Shown here piece by piece: positions 32,930 through 42,994 of a stretch of 64,000 nucleotides of DNA. The first letter of the stretch is position 1. Every line of letters starts with the position of its first letter. Source of the DNA: Aliivibrio fischeri (GTDB lineage: Bacteria; Pseudomonadota; Gammaproteobacteria; Enterobacterales; Vibrionaceae); contig CP160630.1 of the NCBI GenBank assembly GCA_038993745.2, forward strand, positions 1,054,001 through 1,118,000, written 5' to 3'. Below the pieces are notes generated by a model, which did not search any database, was not told the origin of the DNA, and was given only the letters and a program-made list of their open reading frames with translations. The translations under genes and the position numbers were made by a program.

Positions 32930-33789
32930 TAACCCCATCCATTCCATAAATGGTTTTTTCTTACTCAATTTGTCAATAATTTGCTGTCTTACTTTTCTAT
33001 GCTGTGGGTCATTAATGTAACGCTTGTGATATATAAACTTATACTTAGCATTATCTAATTTTACAGGACACGGATAAATCGCTAAATTCAGTTGTTTTTC
33101 CCACCGCTTTGCAAATGATTGAGAAACTAAACCTAAAGAATCCCCCTGCGAGACAAACATAAGCACACTTGATAATGAAGATACGGTTAATGCAATATTC
33201 CTTTCTTCAACAGGTTCTTGCGCTATTTGTTCAAATCCATTCATTCCCTGCCATAAAGCAGAATAAATCACATGTGATTCTCTGTAATAATCCGCTTTTG
33301 TCAGTTCTCCTTGAATCGAGGATGATTTTTTGCACACACAACAACTAAAGGTTCAACATAAGCATCTTCAATAACAAAAGCAGAATCTTTCATTGTCGCA
33401 ACGTCTAAAACTAAATCAACTTTTTGTTCTCTCAAGTGTTCAAACAACATTGATTGACTTCGTGGAGATTCTGCAAAATTAATTTGTTCTAAACCAACCA
33501 ATGAATGAAGAATAATTTCAGCACAATACACCGATAGCGTATTTTTATCATTAACCGCGTCATTAATCGTATCTAATGCGAATTGAAACTTAGTTGCTAA
33601 TGCATGAGCCTTTGACGTTGCTTCTATTCCTCGACCTTTCTTAATAAATAATTGCTTACCTATCTCAGATTCAAGACGTTTAATTGCAGCACTCACCGCA
33701 GGTTGAGTCAGCACCAATAATTCAGATGCTTTTGTATACGATTGGCAACGATATACCGCCATAAACGTACGAACTAGATTTAAATCCAT
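32927..33789 (-). pseudogene. LysR-family regulator, frameshifted
   Basis: The N-terminal helix-turn-helix is clear (MDLNLVRTFMAVYRCQSYTKASELLVLTQPAVSAAIKRLE). The co-inducer domain starts in the same frame and then breaks near 33314, after VVCAKNHPR. Adding one A gives the classic NHPRIQGELTKAD sequence, and the second frame runs to 32927, for 287 residues in total. It is divergent from the outer-membrane protein and sulfatase genes, separated by 184 bp, so it likely controls them (inference). Confidence 0.88.
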
Positions 33790-33973
33790 AACTCACTGAT
33801 ACTCACTTAGGGTTAGAAAACAGTCAAAACTGACCTGATTCATAAATTAAATTTTGGTAATGGCATAAGTTCACCTTATTTATCACCACTCTACCACTGG
33901 TATATTTATTGCGCACTTACTCAATAGCAGTAATGTGCGTTGACTCATTAAAGATAAATAAAAAGAGCAAATA

Positions 33974-34734
33974 ATGAAAAAAACACTTTTATTGATTTCG
34001 CTTCCTCTATTTTCATTATCATGCATTGCAGAAGAAACAACACAAGACATGTCTGACCCTCTGGCGGTTTACACTCAAGCAGGTTTTGGCATAACAGATA
34101 AAGGCATAAACCTAAAAGTAGGTCAAACTTACGATACGGGTAATGCCGATACTGCTGCAATGAACATAATTGAACTTAAAGGGATTGGCGGAGAGCTGCT
34201 GAACCTACGCAACCTTGATGATTACCCTTCTGTCGATGATTCTATCGATTCGTTTCGTTTTCGTAATTTTAGCGCAAACATGAAGAACGGAAGTGGTCAT
34301 CAAATAGATATGTCTTATGACGTAGAGACTGAAACCCTCTCAAGCTCATACAGTATTATCCAAGCACTGCCCAAGATGGGAATATTCAGTTTTTTCCTCT
34401 TGCTGGGGCAGGCGTCACAATCCAAAACGATCAAACAGGAGCTAATGGATACAGTATTCCAGGTACTTTTGCTTTAGTTGGTATGTATGCGAAAGCTCAA
34501 TTAACCGACAAGGTTTGGATCAACTACAACCCTATGTATATGTCTGCCCTTTCCGGATCAGATAACTACAAAGAAAGTGCTTATGGCAATGGAAACAGCG
34601 ACATTTTAACTCATGAATTCGCTATTTCTTATCAAATAAATCCGAGATCTAATATTCGATATTTTGCTAATTGGAATGAATATAACGACATCTCCAAAGG
34701 CGATCACCGCATCGAATATAACTACCAATTTTAA
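33974..34734 (+). pseudogene. Outer-membrane beta-barrel (porin-like) protein, frameshifted
   Basis: It has a signal peptide (MKKTLLLISLPLFSLSCIAEE). Alternating beta-strand sequence follows, with acidic loops, ending in YQF, an aromatic C-terminal residue typical of barrels. The frame breaks at the CCC run 34370-34372: restoring one C gives ALPQDGNIQFFPLAGAGVTIQ and a 253-residue protein. It lies directly ahead of the sulfatase and opposite a LysR gene, so it may import sulfated oligosaccharides or their products. Similar in style to the protein at 48845-49600. No exact family is recognised. Confidence 0.72.
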
Positions 34735-34784
34735 TAGCAATAACCGCTTTTAATTAAACGTACTCTACATTTTATGGAGCTTTT

Positions 34785-36305
34785 ATGAACGTGAAAAAAC
34801 TCAACACCAAAAAGTTTGCACTCAATGCGTGCACGCTTGCTCTTGGTGCCGCCTCTGCTGTAGCTCATGCTGCAGATAAACCAAACATTGTAGTTATCTT
34901 TGGTGACGATGTAGGCTACTGGAATATCAGTGCTTACAACCAAGATATGCTTGGTTATTCAACACCAAATATCGACAGTATCGCAAAAGATGGTATTAAG
35001 TTTACTAACTTTTATGCGCAACAAAGTTCAACTGCTGGACGTTCAGCCTTTATTACAGGTCAAATGCCAAAACGTACAGGCCTATCAAAAGTTGGGATGC
35101 CTGGCGCTCCTGAAGGCATCAGTGAAAAAGATCCAACAATAGCAACAATGCTAAAAGATCTTGGTTATGCCACAGGCCAATTTGGTAAAAACCATCTAGG
35201 TGACCGAGACGAAATGCTTCCAACAAATCATGGTTTTGATGAGTTCTTCGGTAATTTATATCACTTAAATGCAGAAGAAGAACCAGAAAATGTCGATTAT
35301 CCTAAAGATCCTGAATTCCGTAAGCAATATGGTCCTCGCGGAGTTATAAAATCTTCTGCCGATGGCAAGATTGAAGATACTGGTCCATTAACTAAAAAAC
35401 GTATGGAAACCATCGATGACGAAGTATTGGGCGTTGCTTCAACCTTCATTGAAAAACAAGTAAAAGCTGACAAGCCATTCTTTACTTGGATTAACACCAC
35501 TCGCATGCATAACAACACGCACATTGATGGTAAAGCTCGTGGCAAAACAGGGCTAGGTGATTATGCCGATGGCATGGTTCAACACGATGAACAAGTAGGT
35601 CAAATCCTAAAACAAATAAAAGATCTTGGTATTGAAGATAACACTATCGTTGTTTACACCACAGACAACGGCCCAATGATCGCAACATGGCCAGATGCAG
35701 CAATGACTCCTTTCCGTAGTGAAAAAAATACGGGTTGGGAAGGCGGCTTCCGTGTCCCTGCAATGGTTAAATGGCCAAATCATATCCCTAAAGGAAAAAA
35801 TATTAACGGCATGATGTCATTAGAAGACTGGATGCCTACGTTACTTGCAGCTGCAGGCAATGACCACGTTAAAAAAGATCTGTTAAAAGGCAAACGTGTA
35901 CAAGGTAAAAACTATAACGTTCACCTAGATGGTTATAACCAATTACCAATGCTTACAGGTAAAACTGAAGAAAGTGCTCGTAAAGAGTTTGCTTATTGGA
36001 GTGATGATGGTGACTTACTTGCTATCCGTTACGAGCGTTGGAAATTCCATTTCATGATCCAAGAACATGAAACCGGTCTAGATGTGTGGAGATACCCATT
36101 CACCAAGCTTCGTGTACCGCTGATTTTTGACTTAAAAGTTGATCCACTAGAGCGTGGTGATGGTGGTATGGGCTACGACAAATGGATGTATGACCGTTCG
36201 TACGTACTTGCATTAGCGAAGCGCGAAGCAGCCAAAATCTACAAATCTTTTGAAAAATTCCCGCCTCGTATGAAAGCCGGTAGTTTTGTACCAAAAGAAG
36301 ATTAA
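34785..36305 (+). CDS. Ser-type arylsulfatase, exported
   Basis: A 506-residue sulfatase with a signal peptide (cleavage after AHA, about residue 29). The metal-binding Asp pair is IFGDDVGYW (D41, D42). The activation site is SSTAGRSAF: Ser82 in S-T-A-G-R is the residue to be oxidised to formylglycine, so it is a Ser-type sulfatase needing a radical-SAM maturase, which is encoded next. Also present are FGKNHLGD (catalytic Lys/His) and VYTTDNGPM, the second metal site. It probably releases sulfate from an algal or mucin substrate in the periplasm. Intact. A terminator-like hairpin separates it from the maturase. Confidence 0.93.
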   Translation: MNVKKLNTKKFALNACTLALGAASAVAHAADKPNIVVIFGDDVGYWNISAYNQDMLGYSTPNIDSIAKDGIKFTNFYAQQSSTAGRSAFITGQMPKRTGLSKVGMPGAPEGISEKDPTIATMLKDLGYATGQFGKNHLGDRDEMLPTNHGFDEFFGNLYHLNAEEEPENVDYPKDPEFRKQYGPRGVIKSSADGKIEDTGPLTKKRMETIDDEVLGVASTFIEKQVKADKPFFTWINTTRMHNNTHIDGKARGKTGLGDYADGMVQHDEQVGQILKQIKDLGIEDNTIVVYTTDNGPMIATWPDAAMTPFRSEKNTGWEGGFRVPAMVKWPNHIPKGKNINGMMSLEDWMPTLLAAAGNDHVKKDLLKGKRVQGKNYNVHLDGYNQLPMLTGKTEESARKEFAYWSDDGDLLAIRYERWKFHFMIQEHETGLDVWRYPFTKLRVPLIFDLKVDPLERGDGGMGYDKWMYDRSYVLALAKREAAKIYKSFEKFPPRMKAGSFVPKED

Positions 36306-36325
36306 TCCACTCTAATTAACAATTC

Positions 36326-36355
36326 ATAGTGGCTCCAAATAGAGCCACTATTTTA
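36326..36355 (+). terminator. Attenuator/terminator between sulfatase and maturase
   Basis: ATAGTGGCTC (36326-36335) and GAGCCACTAT (36342-36351) form a perfect 10-bp stem with a TTTT tail. It should reduce, not abolish, read-through into the maturase gene, giving more sulfatase than maturase. Confidence 0.78.
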
Positions 36356-36370
36356 AAAATAAGTGATCTT

Positions 36371-37664
36371 ATGCCACACAACTCAGTCAAACATTCAACA
36401 CGTTTAGATGTTATCCCACTAAAAACTGCAGAAAAGCACCCCAACTCCCAACGTCGTTTTCATGTTATGTCTAAACCTGGCGGTTCAAAATGTAATCTTG
36501 ATTGCCAATATTGTTTTATCTTCACAAAGACGAATTACTCCATCAACCAAAGCAACCAATGATGGATGACACTACGTTAGAAGCCTTTATTAAAAGCTAT
36601 ATTGAGAGTCAAGATGGTCATGAAATTGTCTTTTCTTGGCAGGGAGGAGAACCCACTCTACTGGGTTTAGACTACTTCAAAAAAATCGTTCAGTTACAAA
36701 ATAAATACCGTCCAAGCGGAGTGAAAATCGAAAACGATTTGCAAACTAACGGTATTTTACTAAATGACGAATGGTGCCAATTTTTAAAAGACAATGGATT
36801 TCTTGTTGGCCTATCAATTGATGGCCCTAAAGAATTACATGATAAGTACCGTGTAACTCGAAGCGGAAAACCGACTTTTAACCTGGTTATGGCAGCCGCA
36901 AAACGCTTACAAGAACACCATGTACCTTTTAATGCCCTTGTTGTGGTAAACCGCCACAACGCTAAACATCCACTAGATGTTTATCGATTCTTAACGAAAG
37001 AGCTCGGTGCAACCTATATCCAGTTTACCCTTGCGTTGAGGCAAAGGACTTTACCACCACAGCTCCTCAATTTTGGAATGAAACCATGATACCAAACAAA
37101 GGGAGTGAATTGGCAAAACCGGGACACCCCATGTCTATTGTTACTGATTGGTCGGTTGACCCTGATGATTGGGGGAACTTCTTAAATACAGTATTTGTTG
37201 AATGGGTAAATAACGACTTAGGGCGTGTATTGGTGAACCTATTTGAAACAGCAGTAGCTCAAGTGATGGGGAAAGAATCTCAATTATGTGTGACTGCTGA
37301 GTTCTGCGGCAAAGGTCTAGCAATGGAACACAATGGTGATGTATTCAGCTGTGATCACTACGTCTATCCAGAATATAAACTCGGAAATATTCACGACCGG
37401 GGTTTAAACGAATTTGCTTTTTCTATTCGCCAACATGGTTTCGGAATGGCAAAACGAGACAGCCTTCCCTCTTACTGTAAATCATGCCCACATTTAAAAT
37501 TATGTTGGGGAGAATGCCCTAAAAATAGATTAATTAATACTCCAAATGGTGAACCAGGATTGAATTACCTCTGCAGTGGTATTCGTGCCTTTTTTGATGA
37601 AAGCCTTCCCATGCTTACAGGGTTATCTGTATTGCTACAGCGACAAGAAAACACACAAAAATAA
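36371..37664 (+). pseudogene. Anaerobic sulfatase-maturating enzyme (radical SAM), two frameshifts
   Basis: The radical-SAM cluster motif CNLDCQYC is at residues 41-48. The frame breaks at TTTT 36514-36517 (one T missing; repair gives CFYLHKDELLHQPKQ) and again at CCC 37028-37030 (one C missing; repair gives QFTPCVEAKDFTTTAPQFW). Together they give 431 residues, normal for the family. The C-terminal SPASM cysteines are present (CVTAEFCGKG, FSCDHYVYPE, CKSCPHLKLCWGECPK). It converts the sulfatase Ser82 to formylglycine in the cytoplasm before export. As given it would be inactive, which would also inactivate the neighbouring sulfatase. Confidence 0.92.
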
Positions 37665-37693
37665 CAATACATTTATATTATTTTGGAGTCTTT

Positions 37694-38677
37694 ATGCACA
37701 ACCCTCAAACTGCCGTCACTGAATTATTCGAGCACGTAAATCGTTCAGTTATCGGTCAACCTCATGTGGTTAAATCCCTAATAATCGGATTATTAACCAA
37801 TGGTCACGTTTTACTTGAAGGGCTACCAGGTACCGCAAAAACACGCTCTATTAAAACACTAGCTGAAGCGTTGGATGTCTCTTTTGGCCGTATTCAATTT
37901 ACTCCAGACCTACTTCCTTCTGATGTAACAGGAACAGAAGTATACCAAGATATTAATGGCAGACCTCAGCTTCATTTTCAAGCGGGTCCTATTTTCAACA
38001 GCATTGTATTAGCAGATGAAATAAACCGTGCTCCTGCAAAAGTACAAGCCGCACTTCTCGAAGCAATGGCTGAGGGCACAATTACCATTAGTGATAATAC
38101 TCATGACTTACCAGAACTGTTTATGGTATTAGCCACTCAAAACCCAGTGGAGCAAGAAGGTACTTATCCTCTTCCTGAAGCGCAAATGGATCGCTTCATG
38201 ATGAAAGTGAATGTTGATTACCCTGACGATGCTGCAGAAAAAGAAATTATTCGCTTAGTTCGTAATGAAGAAGAACAAACAAACGAGAATAAACAAAGCA
38301 AAAAAAATGTTCATATCGACCCTAATGCCATTTTAATGGGACGAAAAGAACTCGCTACTGTTCATGTTTCCGACATTGCAGAAAACTATATTGTTGCTTT
38401 GGTTATGGCTACTCGTCATCCAGAACGCTACCCCCATACACAACTAGCAAAATGGATAGAAGTAGGCTCCAGTCCTAGAGCCTCTATCGCATTAGATAAG
38501 TGTGCTCGTGCTCATGCTTGGGTAGAAAATAGAATGCATGTTCTTCCCGATGACATTCGCGCAGTGGCCCATTCTGTATTAGGGCATCGTATCAGCCTAA
38601 GTTACGACGCATTAGCCGATGGCATAACGTCAAAGGAAGTCGTACAAGTATTATTAAATAGTGTAGTTATTGGGTGA
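37694..38677 (+). CDS. MoxR-family AAA+ ATPase
   Basis: A 327-residue AAA+ protein. Walker A is GLPGTAKT (about 43-50), Walker B ends LADEINRAP, the sensor 1 region is LATQNPVEQEGTYPLPEAQ, and the lid contains the GSSPRAS signature typical of MoxR. MoxR proteins act as chaperones that insert metals or cofactors or mature partner proteins together with VWA-domain proteins. It is the first gene of a MoxR-DUF58-DUF4381-BatA-BatB-BatD block, 30 bp after the sulfatase maturase gene. Confidence 0.93.
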   Translation: MHNPQTAVTELFEHVNRSVIGQPHVVKSLIIGLLTNGHVLLEGLPGTAKTRSIKTLAEALDVSFGRIQFTPDLLPSDVTGTEVYQDINGRPQLHFQAGPIFNSIVLADEINRAPAKVQAALLEAMAEGTITISDNTHDLPELFMVLATQNPVEQEGTYPLPEAQMDRFMMKVNVDYPDDAAEKEIIRLVRNEEEQTNENKQSKKNVHIDPNAILMGRKELATVHVSDIAENYIVALVMATRHPERYPHTQLAKWIEVGSSPRASIALDKCARAHAWVENRMHVLPDDIRAVAHSVLGHRISLSYDALADGITSKEVVQVLLNSVVIG

Positions 38678-38683
38678 TTTTGT

Positions 38684-39645
38684 ATGACGCACGTATCTAC
38701 CCCAAAAACAGATAAAAAAACATTAGATCCTAGGATCCATTGTGACTACGCTCGTCTTGTAAAATTGAAAACCAATATCGATGGATTCTCACTTTTTCCA
38801 TATTTAAAAACAAGCCGACAATTATCAGGTCGTCATCTTTCTAAGTATCGCGGAAGAGGATTAAATTTCGAAGAATTACGCCATTACCACCTTGGCGATG
38901 ATATTCGTAATTTAGACTGGAAAGTTACACTTAGAACAGGAAAACCACACGTTAGATCTTACACCGAAGAAAAAGATCATAATGTCATTTTATGTGTCGA
39001 CCAACGTTCGAACTTGTTTTTTTCTTCCGTTGACACCATGAAATCTGTTGTAGCTGCTGAATTAGCAAGTTTATGCGCATGGCGTGTAATCAAAGAAAGT
39101 GACCGTGTTGGTTTTTTCTTAATAACAAATGAAAATACTGAATGGATGCCACCAAAACGCAGCCAAAACGATATATTGCACTATCTAAAAAAAATTACGA
39201 CGGCAAATCAATCATTACAAGTAAAGACTAAAGAAAAGCATTCGATTTCATTCTCGGACTCCCTTCATTCTCTTAATCGTCGTAATTTAAAAACAGCGTC
39301 ATCATTATATTCAGCGATTGGATAAATATATCAAAAGAAGACGTTTCATTATTAAAGCACCTACAAAAATATAATGACGTATTAAGTATATTAATCAGCG
39401 ATCCAATGGATTTTTCTCTCACTACAACCCCTTCATCAAAATGGGTACTCAGTAATGGCACACATCAAATCAATTTAGAAAAACGAAAAGACATTATCAA
39501 AGCTAATTGTCACCTCGAAAAAACATACCAAAACCGTTGTGAAGCATTACGTCAATTAATGGCAATAAAGCGCTTACCTTTCATGGAGGTTTCGACCGCA
39601 GGGAATCATATATCTCAATTCACGCATTTACTGAGAGCGAAATAG
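38684..39645 (+). pseudogene. DUF58 (VWA-like) protein, frameshifted
   Basis: The protein includes the DUF58 signature LRHYHLGDDIRNLDWKVTLR, with TGKPHVRSYTEEKDHNVILCVDQR following. The frame is lost at the TT of 39310-39311; one T more gives SLYFSDWINISKEDV and a 320-residue protein ending at 39645. DUF58 proteins always accompany MoxR ATPases and are thought to be their VWA-type substrates or adaptors. The gene starts 6 bp after MoxR and ends 2 bp before DUF4381. Confidence 0.9.
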
Positions 39646-39647
39646 TC

Positions 39648-40178
39648 ATGACCCATACACCACCAACAACTTATGTTTTAAAAGGGCTGTCTGATGTCCA
39701 AGTTCCAACCTCTATCTCTTGGTTTCCTCAAACTATCGGTTGGAAAATTCTATTTGTTGCCTTTACCGCATTTTCATTATTTGTAATTTACAACGCATTT
39801 AAAAAATATAAACAAAACCGCTATCGTCGCCTTGCTATAAAAGACCTTGCTTTAATAAATTGTAATTCCCCATATAAAGCGACTTGCGAACTTTTCCACA
39901 TAATGAAACGTGTTGCCGTTTATTTAGAACCATCAAATGCGTCGAAATCAGGAAAAGAACTGCTTCAGTTTTTTCTAGAAACCAAAAGCGTAGATTGCGT
40001 TCATTTCCATAAAAAACTAAGCGAGCAGGCATTCCTACAAATGTGGTTACCTGAAACCAGGTTTACGCTTATTCCTGAGCAAGTTGAAGTACTACTACAC
40101 CAATTCAGATACTGGTTACTTCATCACTCACTTGAGAGCTATCACAAAAAAGAGCAGAAGGTGAATACACATGATTAA
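39648..40178 (+). CDS. DUF4381 membrane protein of the Bat operon
   Basis: A 176-residue protein with one transmembrane helix (about 27-50, WKILFVAFTAFSLFVIYNAF) and a basic cytoplasmic part beginning KKYKQNRYRRLAIKDLALI. This is the DUF4381 pattern and the usual partner between DUF58 and BatA. It overlaps BatA by 8 bp. The role is unknown beyond membership of the complex. Confidence 0.85.
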   Translation: MTHTPPTTYVLKGLSDVQVPTSISWFPQTIGWKILFVAFTAFSLFVIYNAFKKYKQNRYRRLAIKDLALINCNSPYKATCELFHIMKRVAVYLEPSNASKSGKELLQFFLETKSVDCVHFHKKLSEQAFLQMWLPETRFTLIPEQVEVLLHQFRYWLLHHSLESYHKKEQKVNTHD

Positions 40179-41223
40179 CCTTTCTTGGTCTAGTATCGAA
40201 TTTATTCATCCTATGTGGTTATGGCTACTCCCTCTACCTTTACTGGTCACTCGAATTGCCCCTTCTTATCGAACCCAGCAATCGGCGATAAAAGTACCCT
40301 TTTTTCATATTATGGCTGAAGCATTGAATATCTCGGTATCTGATGGGGCAAGTCGTTTAACACCAGCTAAATGGCAACGGATTTTACTTTATCTCTCTTG
40401 GGGCATGATCTTAATCGCGTTAACAAAGCCAACGTTATTAGGTCCACCACAAACTCGTGAGCAATTTGGCCGTGATGTAATGGTTGTTGTAGATTTATCT
40501 GGTTCTATGGCCGAAAAAGATTTCACCTCAACTAATGGCGTAAAAATCAGTCGATTAGATGCGGTCAAAAAAGTATTGAACGATTTTGTTAAAACACGTA
40601 AAGGCGATCGCCTTGGTCTCATCTTATTTGGTGATGCTGCTTTTGTGCAAACACCATTTACAGCAGATCACAAGGTATGGCTCGATTTACTCAATCAGAC
40701 TCACGTAGAAATGGCAGGAAAAAGTACGCACCTTGGTGATGCTATTGGCCTAACAATAAAGCGCTTTGAAGACAGTAATAACTCACAACCTCTCAGCACA
40801 ACCTCCCGTGAGAAAGTCGCAATTATCCTCACTGATGGCAATGATACTGACAGTTACGTACCCCCAATGGATGCTGCAAAAGTAGCGAAAGTTAAAGGTG
40901 TACGTATACATATGATTGCCATTGGTGACCCACAAACAGTAGGAGAACAAGCCCTTGATATGGATACTATTAATACTATTGCTGATGCATCTGGCGGTCA
41001 GGCATTTCAAGCGTTAAATCAAGATGAATTAATCAATGCTTACGCTGAAATTAGTAAATTAGAACCTCAACTTTATCAAAGTACTACCTATCGAACAAAA
41101 CAAAGTATTCATCAATATCCAGTAATGCTTATGTTGCTAATCCATTTGTGCTTCTTTGGGTTTATGTCATGTAAATACGTATGGAGAAAAACGGTTAAAT
41201 CCAAAGGGGAATATCATGTTTGA
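40171..41223 (+). CDS. BatA-type VWA-domain membrane protein
   Basis: A 350-residue protein with a hydrophobic N-terminal helix (residues 13-26), a second at about 73-90, a periplasmic VWA domain, and a C-terminal helix (about 317-335). The metal-ion-dependent adhesion site is intact: VVDLSGSM (D-x-S-x-S, near 108-112), with a Thr in KSTHLGDAIG and the second Asp in ILTDGNDTDS. It probably binds partner proteins at the inner membrane under control of MoxR. It overlaps BatB by 8 bp. Confidence 0.9.
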   Translation: MINLSWSSIEFIHPMWLWLLPLPLLVTRIAPSYRTQQSAIKVPFFHIMAEALNISVSDGASRLTPAKWQRILLYLSWGMILIALTKPTLLGPPQTREQFGRDVMVVVDLSGSMAEKDFTSTNGVKISRLDAVKKVLNDFVKTRKGDRLGLILFGDAAFVQTPFTADHKVWLDLLNQTHVEMAGKSTHLGDAIGLTIKRFEDSNNSQPLSTTSREKVAIILTDGNDTDSYVPPMDAAKVAKVKGVRIHMIAIGDPQTVGEQALDMDTINTIADASGGQAFQALNQDELINAYAEISKLEPQLYQSTTYRTKQSIHQYPVMLMLLIHLCFFGFMSCKYVWRKTVKSKGEYHV

Positions 41224-42994
41224 TTCATTAAGCACTCAATGGCCTTTACTAAAACAGATAGTTTCTCACTTTCATTTTATTCGACCTTTGTGGTTATCAT
41301 TATTGATACCATTCACTAGCGTCATATATATAAAATGGCGCCAAGAGACGAAAAACAGCGATAAAAACCAACTTCCTAAACACTTGCAAAGTGTATTATT
41401 GATAGAAGAGAGCAGCTGGAAAAAGCAGTTGCCATTGAAACTATTATTTATCGTTATTTTCCTTAGTATTTTGATTTGTGCTGGCCCTACTTGGCAAAAA
41501 CAAGCCTCTCCTTTTGGAGAAGATAAAGCCCCTTTGCTCATCGTATTAGACACCAGTAATTCTATGCTTGAGAAAGACGTATTACCCAATCGGCTCATTC
41601 GTGCAAAACAGAAAATACAAGATTTAATTGCATTACGAGATGGCGGCAAAACAGGGCTTATTGTTTACTCAGGCACCGCCCATATTGCTATGCCATTAAC
41701 ACAAGACTCTGCCGTTTTTAGCCCCTACCTTGCGGCTATTGAACCTGAAATTATGCCCGTTGAAGGTAAATCAGCATACAAAACATTACCACTGATCAAA
41801 CAGCAATTTTCAGCGTTATCCCAAACTACTCCATCCTTAGGTGGAACCGTTATTTTAATCACTGATGGGGTTACAACACTAGATAACCGAGCATTTAAAG
41901 ACTATTTCACTCATTCTACAAATCAGTTATTAATTCTTGCCGTTGGTGACAACAACAAAGCCAGTAATTTTACTATTAACATGGACTCATTAAATAAACT
42001 GAGCCAATTAAGTCATGGACACATTACTCAAATAACCATAGATAATAACGATGTCATTTGGCTAAATAACCAAATTGAACGCCATATGCAACTCAGCAAT
42101 GATTCAGTTATGCCTTGGGAAGATATTGGCTATTACCTCCTGGTTCCTGTGATGTTGTTATTATTATTATGGTTTAGACGAGGTTGGTTAGTTCAATGGT
42201 GTATAACATTAGTATTAATAGGTAGTCTCGGATTTTATTCACCCGAAAGCATGGCTGAAATGGTTCAATCTACAGTCGCACAAAATGAATTAAGCACAAA
42301 TAACAAGCAAACCTTATGGGATAAAACCACCCAATGGTGGATGAACCTATGGTTAACACCAGATCAACAAGGACAATGGTATTTTGAGCGCAATGAGTAC
42401 GATAAAGCAGCACAACATTATCAAGACCCTTTACATAAAGGTGTTGCATTTTATTATGCGGCACAATATCAGCAAGCCTACACGGCTTTCATGGCAGGGA
42501 TCCCTGACTTACAAAGTGCACTAGAAGAAAAACAGTCTGTAAACACTCCAAATGAATTATTAGAGCATCAAACAAATATTGATGTTTTATTATTTAATAC
42601 TGCAACAACTCTTGCTAGACAGCGAGAGTATCTTGCCGCTCGTGACCTATTTCAAGCGATTGTAAAACGCTCTCCATGCAATAAAGCAGCCCAACATAAC
42701 CTAGCTCTAATACAAAATATTATTGATGAAATAAATCGCTTAAGTGAAAGCCAAGCAAATACTGGAGAAGTTGAGCAATCACAAGACCTCCCTGAAAATG
42801 AACCTCAAACCGCCGATGGTGCCAATGAGCAAGTCCTTGAATCTCAAATAATCAAACAGACTCTTTCAGCTGAGCAAATTTTAGCGGATGAAAAAGTTGC
42901 AGAAAAATGGTTACGCCGTGTTGAAGCTGATCCTAAATACTTTCTACAGAACAAATTTCATATGCAAACGCTTTCTGATAAAGGAAATAAATAA
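41216..42994 (+). CDS. BatB/BatC-type VWA plus TPR protein
   Basis: 592 residues from ATG 41216; GGGGA precedes it, and the in-frame ATG at 41156 lies inside BatA. Two N-terminal membrane helices are followed by a VWA domain with MIDAS LDTSNSML and LITDG, two further helices (about 305-345), and a C-terminal TPR region (WYFERNEYDKAAQHYQDPLHKGVAFYYAAQYQQAYTAF-type repeats). The tail is acidic and Gln-rich. It combines BatB and BatC functions in one chain, as in many gammaproteobacteria. It overlaps BatD by 1 bp. Confidence 0.9.
   Translation: MFDSLSTQWPLLKQIVSHFHFIRPLWLSLLIPFTSVIYIKWRQETKNSDKNQLPKHLQSVLLIEESSWKKQLPLKLLFIVIFLSILICAGPTWQKQASPFGEDKAPLLIVLDTSNSMLEKDVLPNRLIRAKQKIQDLIALRDGGKTGLIVYSGTAHIAMPLTQDSAVFSPYLAAIEPEIMPVEGKSAYKTLPLIKQQFSALSQTTPSLGGTVILITDGVTTLDNRAFKDYFTHSTNQLLILAVGDNNKASNFTINMDSLNKLSQLSHGHITQITIDNNDVIWLNNQIERHMQLSNDSVMPWEDIGYYLLVPVMLLLLLWFRRGWLVQWCITLVLIGSLGFYSPESMAEMVQSTVAQNELSTNNKQTLWDKTTQWWMNLWLTPDQQGQWYFERNEYDKAAQHYQDPLHKGVAFYYAAQYQQAYTAFMAGIPDLQSALEEKQSVNTPNELLEHQTNIDVLLFNTATTLARQREYLAARDLFQAIVKRSPCNKAAQHNLALIQNIIDEINRLSESQANTGEVEQSQDLPENEPQTADGANEQVLESQIIKQTLSAEQILADEKVAEKWLRRVEADPKYFLQNKFHMQTLSDKGNK

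Noticed and set aside
36502..37089. A separate 195-residue protein within the sulfatase maturase gene
   Set aside because: It continues the radical-SAM protein in another frame; joining by one T gives the normal maturase sequence, so it is not an independent gene.
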